Shown: positions 9,201-15,909 of the stretch, piece after piece | Position numbering within the stretch: the first letter of the stretch is position 1 | Layout of the letters: every line of letters starts with the position of its first letter | Assembly (NCBI GenBank): GCA_910578555.1 | Contig: CAJTPS010000024.1 | Location: forward strand, 1-53,375 | Origin: an uncultured Lachnospiraceae bacterium | GTDB taxonomy: Bacteria > Bacillota > Clostridia > Lachnospirales > Lachnospiraceae | DNA: 53,375 nt | Direction: 5' to 3' | Position numbers and translations under genes: made by a program | Notes under the pieces: generated by a model | Database searches by the model: none | The model's input: the letters and a program-made list of their open reading frames with translations, nothing else | What the model was told of the DNA's origin: nothing

Positions 9201-10615
9201 ATACGGAGGAGGTTTCGAAGCCCTTTACGATTCAGACGGTATATAAGAAGCCGAAACTGAAGGTTGCGGATTATAAGGTCTGTCCGGTACTCGGTGAGGA
9301 GACTGACCATCAGTATATCTATACAAATGCCGCAAAAACAGGTAATTCGATGTTAAGAGGTAACGCTTCGGTATGGAGAGGATATTCCGATGTGCTCTGT
9401 AACGATGAAGATGTCGAGATTCTGTCGGGTTCCAATGTTAATATCAGATATACCGGAACGAAGGATAAGAAGACACAGTTTACCCTGTATTCGGATTACT
9501 GGTATGAGCCCCTGACAGTTCTGGTAAAAATTAAGGCTGCCAAATCCAAAGTGAAGCTGTCAACGGCGGCAGTTACCTTGAATACGGTATATCCGACAGA
9601 AACAACGCAGACGGTGGCAGCAGCGTGGATTTGTAATGCGGCTACCGGAACCTATGTGAACGTTTCGGATGTCGGGATCGCAGGCGCAAACAAGCAGGCG
9701 CAGGATATGCTGGATCAGAGTCTGATCAATATAGATTCCATGAACGCGCGGCTGTCGGTTTCCGTAAACTACGCGAAAGCGATGGGAAATGCACAGTTTA
9801 AGCCCGGCACCTATAAGTATAAGCTGACGCCGTACTATGAAGATACAGCGCTTAATACCGTGACGTTGACGGTGAAGATTATTGGAAAAGAAGCAGCGGT
9901 GAAAGTGAAGACCAAAGGCTCTATTGATTTATTGAAGCTGAATTGGAGTGGTACTGATTATGATAGTAATTACAGCCCTGTGGTTACCGTGACGCCGACG
10001 TTCCAGAATCTGGACAGCTCCTATCAGGTTACGGATGCGCAGCTGTGTGGCGCATACAAAGATTGTTTCAAAATAGTATATCTGAATTACAAAGGTACGA
10101 TAGAGATTCTGCCAAGTTCTATTGGAAGGCTGAAGGCAGGGAAGAGTTACAAGTTGTCGGTGATGTATACGGTGAGAGACGCGTACGGGGAAGGCGGTGA
10201 GACGATCGCGGTGACGTCCAATACTTTTACCATCAAACCGAAGCAGTCGGTGCCGAAGGTGACTTCCTCTGCGAAGCAGCTTACCTTATATGCTTCCGCA
10301 CAGGGGAATGACAAGGGCGAGACAATGAGTCTGTATGTACCGCACGATTCTAAGAAGGGATATTATGTGATTGAATCTGCGTCTGGCTATCTGGATGTCA
10401 ATAAGGACGGAAGACCGGATTTGTGCGTAACGACAGTAAGTACATACGCATCAAGCGGGCGGGCGACAATCAGGGCGTATGTCCTGGATGCGGATGCCGT
10501 CAAGGCAGCAGCGAAAGGTACGGCTTACAAGATTCCTGTCACGGTGCAGTGTAAGGGAAATGACGGCGTAAGCAAAAACGCGTCAACGACCGTGAGTGTG
10601 CTCGTGAAGAAGTAA
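3215..10615 (+). CDS. Giant secreted multidomain protein, paralog 1
   Basis: This 2466-residue exoprotein starts at the ATG at 3215; a GTG at 3212 also fits GAGGAGGAG. The ATG matches the start of the third paralog. A signal peptide ends at about AYA26. Residues about 32-210 are an Asp/Glu/Ser/Gly low-complexity linker ending in LSENNLS. About 220-325 resembles a prepeptidase C-terminal-type beta sandwich. About 460-1165 is a run of fibronectin-III-like units (repeated LxxGTxYEVxxEL). About 1168-1250 is a Big2 Ig-like domain (TSSDSTVVTVSEDG), with a second Big2-like unit after it. The rest is further beta-rich modules, ending in a conserved module with DVNKDGRPD and a terminal VLVKK. There is no LPXTG, SLH repeat or lipobox, so it is secreted or held non-covalently. 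Adhesion or matrix function is inferred only. Confidence 0.9.
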   Translation: MLQRGLAILLSVSMLAGGISDTAYAMNPQVEMETGGSAQNVSGTEELSEPSAEEETGDQEDNTTESGTPNEGNGTTEEGAGSEGEATGSEDGSAEDGNGTSQDIVDDDNSTSDDETNGSEEDAPDHKDGGDSDTTGDEADDDNSTSEDPVGSEDADSAPEDDDPDDAGNDNDTPIDDDRTDPDSEVPVDEDDGEDEADAADTDTLSENNLSVFSTEEEDLMLTVDAPQEVTLEAAEEQWLSFMAPEEGTYKFYSTSEDNTYLSKQIYLYHEKADSQYDDYFAQDYGSGQDGNFNITYQMQAGETVYLSVLFGDYSASGTFTVHAEQVFVPELTVTQNSEGNYTLQSDDYRLNLVLTPSYSMVKAAVELRQADGSALTGYNSYRIYYDYSYDSKWGGTGSGSEREYLYSSSDYKAESDISGLAAGGKLLITELQVRDSSNNILAMLGTDGQEITVNTKVTDKLGILAEVSAYDANISIRPEMITDKNGCIRYRKKEADEWTYYKDTIFYYSTGKIELEAEPDTDYVIELTGTDLETVYDTAEVRTKAFAAADITAEVTNITSSGAAIKINIGSYTGSNQYIRARVSYVDSMGDTQGDQSTIYTSNITNGITLSLTNLKAATEYNLEVELDDTDDYEMKYVAYRTKVSFTTLASAITEGQIDVTVTPDAEDGTKAVLKTALQGVSEGSYLYTARYRVAGSKDWTESNYVSGTLYASNSYIDEKNLTSLMGNTEYEVLVMVDGITRTASFTTAAAAVAATVEVKPLMRGVEVTAALTGASSGEYTIEACCYDLEQRRWIQNSPIDYESKRLTADNNWQTTAVFYTNTIRPNAGNDWKIIVSKGYNDIVYEKYMALEAVRQEISLTAEDVSCTTARIRGVLADKDESIQNAAASTYYRVMGAAQWTKGNSCSYGNDNGGMVYLSDLQEDTEYEVKLVLSRYPDDTLAQTTFRTLKDTRSLSVSVDNCRYTSAQINWTFGSGANVLDNSSYICIHYRKKGDSVWEFVDYEWVRTTTAGKESLTGLESGTVYEVLAELKDTSNVTAGAGVVRHVTAEFTTAAVDHVLQAKPVAEETKSTSAVFDVQLTKPTGTLEHRAKATVTLTPADGSDIRSKEVYLGKDNQYQAKLMINNLLPETKYAVSAELYESESNKWAFLKQYDLGEVTTAATGALSSLTISETELLLNKGMSKQLTITAQPPEAAAGLIWTSSDSTVVTVSEDGNVTAHKAGEADITVTAAGAAADGQEKVSAVCHVTVRDYAIRVKNTDESYDNIPGILSKAQKRTLVAYENTAGAELAGVTWTSSNPHTARISGEGLLEPQNYGKTYITAKMADGITLKTEAIIVINEIQGFSITRPETDRADYAAIRTAEAVYQVAAGETYRVGCVLSPAYTDTYSSSIGMAGSRFNWSSDNAAVSVGALADSDLTEIRIPQTVSGQVNITAVMKDAEYTDKSFSITLDVLKKPEVEVLPDTYTWLDYSNMLKSAALPESWQWKEQDTLFYETGAKVFTARYEQAGYYPYETSVTVHAERIGSTLSVRQTGTDGNDSAANYSAGKKAYIVKKGMPLKVKAGVRSGSAPALLYEQAAFVPAAKDAAKVSVSAPDADGYYSVTASAKGTYTVSAAVALKKATFEKQGSKYVLKAGGKIKDTTISLRFMAADSAPVQKINFAVAVDSPEKVTITEEGTIEYEIRASNASSKQNERVIYLDVTAVDTDGSPVENPGIDYKVSDTAVVKPKKVGTDRLVLTIPKGADGLAKITATAKDDLGQSEQLAVRVKDYTPRVTAYKINVNENYTYSTQIAQVVLPYEKDGNDRIEKVSLVETNGKDGTDTVAGLSVRSSAAAGSYKHNIYLNIADKAQIKQRGNLKYYLAIQTTGYGGLVFVPVQIKLETGIPAVTLKQSGKVNVFYTDTTHLTGYDAVSMGLVDVTSAATVESVRWVAGDGSASAANTEFVIENDYSSTWKNGKNTKKYMIQQHRPILDSSKKPSNAAAVGTLYVRLSGYTEEVSKPFTIQTVYKKPKLKVADYKVCPVLGEETDHQYIYTNAAKTGNSMLRGNASVWRGYSDVLCNDEDVEILSGSNVNIRYTGTKDKKTQFTLYSDYWYEPLTVLVKIKAAKSKVKLSTAAVTLNTVYPTETTQTVAAAWICNAATGTYVNVSDVGIAGANKQAQDMLDQSLINIDSMNARLSVSVNYAKAMGNAQFKPGTYKYKLTPYYEDTALNTVTLTVKIIGKEAAVKVKTKGSIDLLKLNWSGTDYDSNYSPVVTVTPTFQNLDSSYQVTDAQLCGAYKDCFKIVYLNYKGTIEILPSSIGRLKAGKSYKLSVMYTVRDAYGEGGETIAVTSNTFTIKPKQSVPKVTSSAKQLTLYASAQGNDKGETMSLYVPHDSKKGYYVIESASGYLDVNKDGRPDLCVTTVSTYASSGRATIRAYVLDADAVKAAAKGTAYKIPVTVQCKGNDGVSKNASTTVSVLVKK

Positions 10616-10633
10616 TATATGCAAATAGGGAAG

Positions 10634-10670
10634 AGCAGGGGCTGTCGGGAAACAGACGGCTCCTGCTTTA
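10634..10670 (+). terminator. Terminator after paralog 1
   Basis: A 13-bp stem, AGCAGGGGCTGTC (10634-10646) with GACGGCTCCTGCT (10655-10667), has two G-T wobbles and an 8-nt loop, followed by TTACTATT. The U-tract is short, so efficiency is uncertain. Confidence 0.65.
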
Positions 10671-10690
10671 CTATTCCTTGCGCTGTAAAA

Positions 10691-10719
10691 TTGACGTTTA
10701 TGCTGCGATACTGTATAAT
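10691..10719 (+). promoter_or_regulatory. Sigma-A promoter of paralog 2
   Basis: TTGACG (10691-10696), a 17-nt spacer and a perfect TATAAT (10714-10719) make a near-consensus promoter. The predicted start at about 10726 rules out translation starts upstream of it and gives a leader of about 90 nt. Confidence 0.85.
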
Positions 10720-10815
10720 AAAATACAAACTTTCTATAATTATCGTATTAAATGGCGGCTTTTTCACATGAAAGAGAAGGATAGTGTGAAAAATTACACC
10801 AGAATGGAGAATATC

Positions 10816-13800
10816 ATGATATTGAGACGATTTATGACTTTAGCGCTGGCGTGTATGCTGGTGCTGGAGACGCCTATGACAACCCTCGCATTGGAAACGT
10901 TTCCAATGACGGCGGACAGTGAAATGCAGAATGGACCGGACACCGGAGAGGATTCCGGAAATGAGGACGGTTTTCAGGATGACAGTCCGGAAAACGGGTC
11001 TGTCAGCGACAGCGGCATCTCGGAAAACGGGATAGCCGATGACGAGCCACCGAGCAAAGAAGAGGGTACAGATACGATTTCAGAAAACAATGCGCCTGTG
11101 CCTGATATGGAGGGGGAACCGACGGAGCAGCCGGAGACGGTAAAGCAGGAAGTAACGTTGACAGCCGGGAATATCAGATGTACCGGCGTCGAGCTTACAG
11201 CGGCACTGGCGAAGAAGGACGACTCTTGGCAGGACACTTATATCAATGTGTATTATCGGGAAAACGGAACAGAAGAGTGGACGGGCGGCGGTTACTTTCA
11301 TTACACGGAGGAAGACTGCTCGTTCTGGCTGAGCGACCTGAAGCCGGGAACGGATTATGAGATTCTGGTGGAGCTGAAAGATACTTACAACGAAACGGCC
11401 GGGGAAGACGTGATCGGAGACACGACGACGGCAGTTACGACAGAGACGATAGACCACGTATTGACGGCGGAACCCGTGACGGAGGAGATCGGGCTGACCT
11501 CTGCCACGCTCGACATACAGCTTACCAAGCTCACAGGCGCGCTGGAGAACCGTGCGAAGGCGGTGGTGACGCTGAGGCCTGAGTTCGGTAAGCCTCAGAG
11601 TACGGATGTATATCTCAGACGAGATAACCAGTATAAGGAAAGGATCGTCATAGACGGTCTTCTTCCGGGGACGAAGTATGCCGTGAGCGCGGAGCTCTAT
11701 GAGTCGAAAGGCAATACATGGACGTCTCTGAAAAAGTATGAGCTTGGGGAAGTCACCACGAAGAACGCGGAGAAGCCGGTCTCCATCGCGTTCAATGAGG
11801 AAAGGTTTTCCCTGAATAAAGGGGCGTCAAAGAAGCTTATCTTGACGGTACAGCCGCAGGAGGCGGCGTACAGATTGTCATGGAGTTCTTCCAATACGTC
11901 GGTTGCGACGGTGGCGCAAGACGGAACCGTGACAGCGAGAAATACAGGCGAGACGGATATCAACGTCAGCGGCGTGACGGCGGACAATGTGCTGATCAAG
12001 GCGGTATGCCATGTGACTGTGCATAATTACGAGATTCACGTGAAGAATGAGGACGGAACAGACGGGGGACCGCTGGCGGTTTTAAACAGGGCAAATAAGC
12101 GGACGGCGGTGGTATATGATAATGAGACCCAAAAAGAGGTGGCAGATGCCACATGGAAAAGCAGCAATCCTTACATTGCGAAGATTTCGGTCGAGGGTCT
12201 GCTGGAGTCGTTGAGTCTCGGTCAGGTATATATTACGGCCGAGACGGCGGACGGTACCGTTGTTGAGGCGAAGCTGAAGGTGCTCAATGACAAACTGGGC
12301 TTTTCTATTACCCGTCCGAAAGCGGATCAGGACGCTTATATGTCGATTGGAACCGCCGAAAACGAATATCAGGTTGCGGCGGGCGAGACTTACTGGGTCA
12401 GCTGTGTGCTCTCGCCGGCATATACGGCGGGCAGCTATGAGGCAAGTGTCAAACTGGCCGGCAACAGGTTTGACTGGTCGGCGGATCAGGAAGGCGTTAC
12501 CATTACACCTTCGACGGAGGATAATGTTTATACGTCGATTGGTATTTCTGATGCAGTGTCCGGAAAAGTAAATATAACGGCTGTTATGAAGGATGAGGGA
12601 TATCAGGATAAAAGCTTCAGCATTACCTTGGATGTCCTTAAGAAACCGGAGATAAGGACGATTCCCGGGACTTACACATGGCTCGATTATTCCAATAAGC
12701 TTGCAAGTGTGAAGCTTCCGGAGAACTGGCAGTGGAAAGAACAGGATACGCTGCTTTATGAGACGGGAGAGCAGACCTTTACGGCGCGTTACATGGCGCC
12801 CGGCTATTATCCGTATGAGACGAATGTGACGGTATATGCGGAGAAGATCGAGAATACATTGTCGGTAAAACAAATAGACGCAGACGGAAAGGAAATTCCT
12901 TCCGACCAGTGTTACAGTACCGCGAAAAAAGCGTATATTGTGAGGAAGGGCGCCTCCCTGAAAGTCGGTTTAAGCGCACCGGGGGAGCACATTCCCGCAT
13001 TTTTGTATGAGCAGTCGGCTTTGACACCGGCGGCAAAGGATACCGCAAAGGTCAGCGTATCTGCGCCGGACGGGGAGGGGTATTACAGTGTTACCGCTTC
13101 CGTCAAAGGCACTTATACGGTATCGGCGGCAGTCGCATATAAGCAGGCCGCTTTAGAGAAGCAGGACGGCGCCTATGTTCTGACAGGGGGAGCGAAGGTC
13201 AAGGATACAACCGTTTCCCTGAAGTTTATGGCGATAGATACTGTACCGGTTCAGCAGATCACCTTTGCGGTGGCGGAGGATTCGCCGGAGAAAGTGGCGA
13301 TTGCCGAAGACGGCACGATCGAGTATAAGATCACTGCGGCCAATGCGGACGCGAAGCATAATGCCCGCGTCATTTATTTAGACATTACAGTAAAGGATGC
13401 GGATGGGAACAAGGCAGAGAGTCCCAGAATCGACTATAAAGTGAGTGACACGTCAGTTGTCAGGCTGAAAAAAGAAGGAACCGACAGGCTGGTACTGACG
13501 ATCCCGAAGGACGTGGACGGACTTGCGAAGATCGTGGCGACGGCAAAGGATGAGCTTGGATGCAGCGCACAGCTTGCAGTCAGGGTGAAAGATTATACGC
13601 CCAGAGTCACAACCCGGAAGATAACCATCAATGAAAATTATACATACAGCAAACAGATCGCGCAGATTATACTGCCTTATCAGGAAGAGGACGAGACTCC
13701 TGTGATTTCCCTCGTGAAGACGCAGGGAGCGGCGGATAAAGTTGAAGGCTTTGGTGTCTGGGCGAAGAAAACTGACGCTGGTGCGCATAAGTGGAAGGTC

Positions 13801-15672
13801 ACGCTCGGCGTTATGAACAAGGCGCAGATCATAGAAAAAGGAAACTTGAAATATTATCTTGCTATTCAGACGAAAGCCTATGGCGGTTATGTCTATGTGC
13901 CGGTGCAGTTTAAACTGGAAGCGGGTGTACCCAAGGTCACAATGAAGCAGTCGAGAAAGGTGAATGTATTCTATACCAATACGACACATGAAGGCGCTCA
14001 TGACAAGGAGTCCATGGGACTCGTGGAGCTTTTCGCTGACATGCCGATTTCATCCGTAAGGTGGGAGGCGGAATCCACGCAGAACACGGAGTTTGTTATT
14101 AAGGACTGGAGTATGTCAGGCTCAAAGAACGGCAAATATATCAAGACATATAACATTCAGCAGCAAAATCCGGTTCTGGACAGCAGGAAGAAGCCGTCGG
14201 ATGTTGCCGTGAAGGGGACGCTTTATATCCAGCTGACGGGATACAGGGAAGAGATTGCGAAGCCCCTCACGATTCAGACAGTATACCGGAAACCGAAGCT
14301 GAAAGTCGCGGATTATAAAGTCTGCCCGGCGCTCGGCGAAACGAGCGACCAACAGCGTATCTATACAAATGTATCGAAAACAGATAACTGGCTGAATAGG
14401 ACTTATAATACTGTGTGGCGCGGGTATGGGGAAATAGTCTGCGCGGATAGGGAAGTTGAAGTCACAGGGGATAGGGATGTTGTCACGCTCCAATATACCG
14501 GGGCGAAGGACAAGAAGACACAGCTTACCCTGTATTCAGATTACTGGTATGAACCGCTTACGGTGCCGGTAAAGATCAAAGCCGCAAAACCCAAGGTTAA
14601 GCTATCACCGGCGACCGTTACGATGAATGCGGCGTATCCGTCGGAGACGACGCGGACAGGGGCAGATGTGAGACTTTATAATGCAGTGACCGGAACTGAG
14701 GTGGAGGTGTCGGATGTTGAGATAAAAGGCGCAAACGCGCAGGCACAGAAACTGCTGGATCAGGGAATGATCAATATTGATTACAGACCGGATGCATGGC
14801 AGCCGCATATGTCAGTGACCTTGAACTATGCGAAAGCGATGGGAGGCAGTCGGCTTAAGCCCGGCAGCTATAAATACAAGGTGACGCCATATTATGGAGA
14901 TATGCAATTAAACGGCGTTACGCTGACCGTAAAAATCATAGATAAAGAGGCGTCGGTAAAAGTAAAAACCAAAGGCGCGATCGATCTGCTGAAGCTGAGC
15001 TGGTATGGTACGCAGTATGATCATCTTGACAGCCCCGGAGTTACCGTGACACCGACCTTCCGAAACATGGACAGCGCCTATAGAGTCGTAAGGGCAGATC
15101 TATGTGGCGCATACAAAGATTTATTCAAGATCGTGAAGACCGAGTCGAACGGCGTCCTGAAGATCCTGCCGAGCTGTGTCGGAAAGCTGAAAGCAGGGAA
15201 GCGTTATACGCTGTCAGTGACATATACCGTGTGCGATGAGAGAGGCGGCATTGGCGAATATATTACAGTATCGTCCAACACTTTTTCCATCAAACCGAAA
15301 CAGTCGGTGCCGAAGGTGACTTCCTCTGTGAAGCAGCTTACCTTATACGCTTCCGCGGCGGGAGCGAGCAGGGGCGAGACAGCGACGCTGTCTGTACCGA
15401 AATCCTCCAGACAGGGATATTACGCGATTGCGGATGCGAGCGGTTTGCTGGATGTCAATAAAGACGGAAAGCCGGATCTGATCGTGACAACAATGAGTAT
15501 AAGCCCGATGGGCGGAGACGTAGATGTCAAGGTGTACGTTCAGGATGCGGATGCCGTCAAGGCAACAGCGAAAGGAGTAAACTATAAGATTCCTGTTACC
15601 GTGAAATGCGTGGGACGGGATGGTACAAGCAGGGATGCCGTGGCAACTGTGAGCGTGCTCGTGAAGAAGTAA
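10816..15672 (+). CDS. Large secreted multidomain protein, paralog 2
   Basis: The frame is open from 10678, but a strong promoter lies at 10691-10719. The ATG at 10816, with GGAGA 5 nt upstream, begins a proper signal peptide (MILRRFMTLALACMLVLE). This gives 1618 residues. After the signal come a short acidic linker ending in TISENNAP, fibronectin-III-like units (about 100-310), a Big2 domain (about 320-405, WSSSNTSVATVAQDG), a second Big2-like unit, and then the same module order as paralog 1, with long stretches of high identity (for example ITLDVLKKPE and YTWLDYSN). It lacks the first roughly 900 residues of paralog 1. It ends with the DVNKDGKPD module and VLVKK. No anchor motif is present. 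Its own promoter and terminators on both sides suggest it is transcribed alone. Function is unknown. Confidence 0.9.
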   Translation: MILRRFMTLALACMLVLETPMTTLALETFPMTADSEMQNGPDTGEDSGNEDGFQDDSPENGSVSDSGISENGIADDEPPSKEEGTDTISENNAPVPDMEGEPTEQPETVKQEVTLTAGNIRCTGVELTAALAKKDDSWQDTYINVYYRENGTEEWTGGGYFHYTEEDCSFWLSDLKPGTDYEILVELKDTYNETAGEDVIGDTTTAVTTETIDHVLTAEPVTEEIGLTSATLDIQLTKLTGALENRAKAVVTLRPEFGKPQSTDVYLRRDNQYKERIVIDGLLPGTKYAVSAELYESKGNTWTSLKKYELGEVTTKNAEKPVSIAFNEERFSLNKGASKKLILTVQPQEAAYRLSWSSSNTSVATVAQDGTVTARNTGETDINVSGVTADNVLIKAVCHVTVHNYEIHVKNEDGTDGGPLAVLNRANKRTAVVYDNETQKEVADATWKSSNPYIAKISVEGLLESLSLGQVYITAETADGTVVEAKLKVLNDKLGFSITRPKADQDAYMSIGTAENEYQVAAGETYWVSCVLSPAYTAGSYEASVKLAGNRFDWSADQEGVTITPSTEDNVYTSIGISDAVSGKVNITAVMKDEGYQDKSFSITLDVLKKPEIRTIPGTYTWLDYSNKLASVKLPENWQWKEQDTLLYETGEQTFTARYMAPGYYPYETNVTVYAEKIENTLSVKQIDADGKEIPSDQCYSTAKKAYIVRKGASLKVGLSAPGEHIPAFLYEQSALTPAAKDTAKVSVSAPDGEGYYSVTASVKGTYTVSAAVAYKQAALEKQDGAYVLTGGAKVKDTTVSLKFMAIDTVPVQQITFAVAEDSPEKVAIAEDGTIEYKITAANADAKHNARVIYLDITVKDADGNKAESPRIDYKVSDTSVVRLKKEGTDRLVLTIPKDVDGLAKIVATAKDELGCSAQLAVRVKDYTPRVTTRKITINENYTYSKQIAQIILPYQEEDETPVISLVKTQGAADKVEGFGVWAKKTDAGAHKWKVTLGVMNKAQIIEKGNLKYYLAIQTKAYGGYVYVPVQFKLEAGVPKVTMKQSRKVNVFYTNTTHEGAHDKESMGLVELFADMPISSVRWEAESTQNTEFVIKDWSMSGSKNGKYIKTYNIQQQNPVLDSRKKPSDVAVKGTLYIQLTGYREEIAKPLTIQTVYRKPKLKVADYKVCPALGETSDQQRIYTNVSKTDNWLNRTYNTVWRGYGEIVCADREVEVTGDRDVVTLQYTGAKDKKTQLTLYSDYWYEPLTVPVKIKAAKPKVKLSPATVTMNAAYPSETTRTGADVRLYNAVTGTEVEVSDVEIKGANAQAQKLLDQGMINIDYRPDAWQPHMSVTLNYAKAMGGSRLKPGSYKYKVTPYYGDMQLNGVTLTVKIIDKEASVKVKTKGAIDLLKLSWYGTQYDHLDSPGVTVTPTFRNMDSAYRVVRADLCGAYKDLFKIVKTESNGVLKILPSCVGKLKAGKRYTLSVTYTVCDERGGIGEYITVSSNTFSIKPKQSVPKVTSSVKQLTLYASAAGASRGETATLSVPKSSRQGYYAIADASGLLDVNKDGKPDLIVTTMSISPMGGDVDVKVYVQDADAVKATAKGVNYKIPVTVKCVGRDGTSRDAVATVSVLVKK

Positions 15673-15715
15673 GATTTCCGCGGTAATGCAATATAGATGA
15701 AGTGCGATTAACAGA

Positions 15716-15762
15716 AGCCCTCACAGGCAGAAACACAGCGTTTTTGTCTGCGAGGGCTTTTC
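15716..15762 (+). terminator. Terminator after paralog 2
   Basis: The stem pairs AGCCCTC (15716-15722) with GAGGGCT (15752-15758), then CAGGCAGAAA (15724-15733) with TTTTTGTCTG (15741-15750) across a single-nt mismatch. TTTTCT follows. Confidence 0.8.
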
Positions 15763-15831
15763 TATTGCCGGAATATAGGAATAAATGGCGGCGGACATCA
15801 GGAAAAAGTCAAAAAATGCCAAGAACTGCAA

Positions 15832-15861
15832 TTGTTCTGATGATGTAGGAAAAGGTAAAAT
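15832..15861 (+). promoter_or_regulatory. Possible promoter of the paralog 3 pseudogene
   Basis: TTGTTC (15832-15837) and TAAAAT (15856-15861) are separated by 18 nt. The match is moderate. It lies about 50 nt before the ATG at 15910. Confidence 0.45.
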
Positions 15862-15909
15862 AGATAAAATACATTAAATTTTGTGAGTTGGAAAATAGGA
15901 GGAGAAGGG

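Noticed and set aside
10678..10815. N-terminal extension of paralog 2 to 10678
   Set aside because: A near-consensus promoter lies inside the extension, and the signal peptide begins cleanly at the ATG at 10816.
12082..12873. A 263-codon minus-strand open frame inside paralog 2, and similar antisense frames in the other exoprotein genes
   Set aside because: They mirror the codon bias of the plus-strand genes, have Arg/Leu/Ile-rich composition with no domain, and lack ribosome binding sites.
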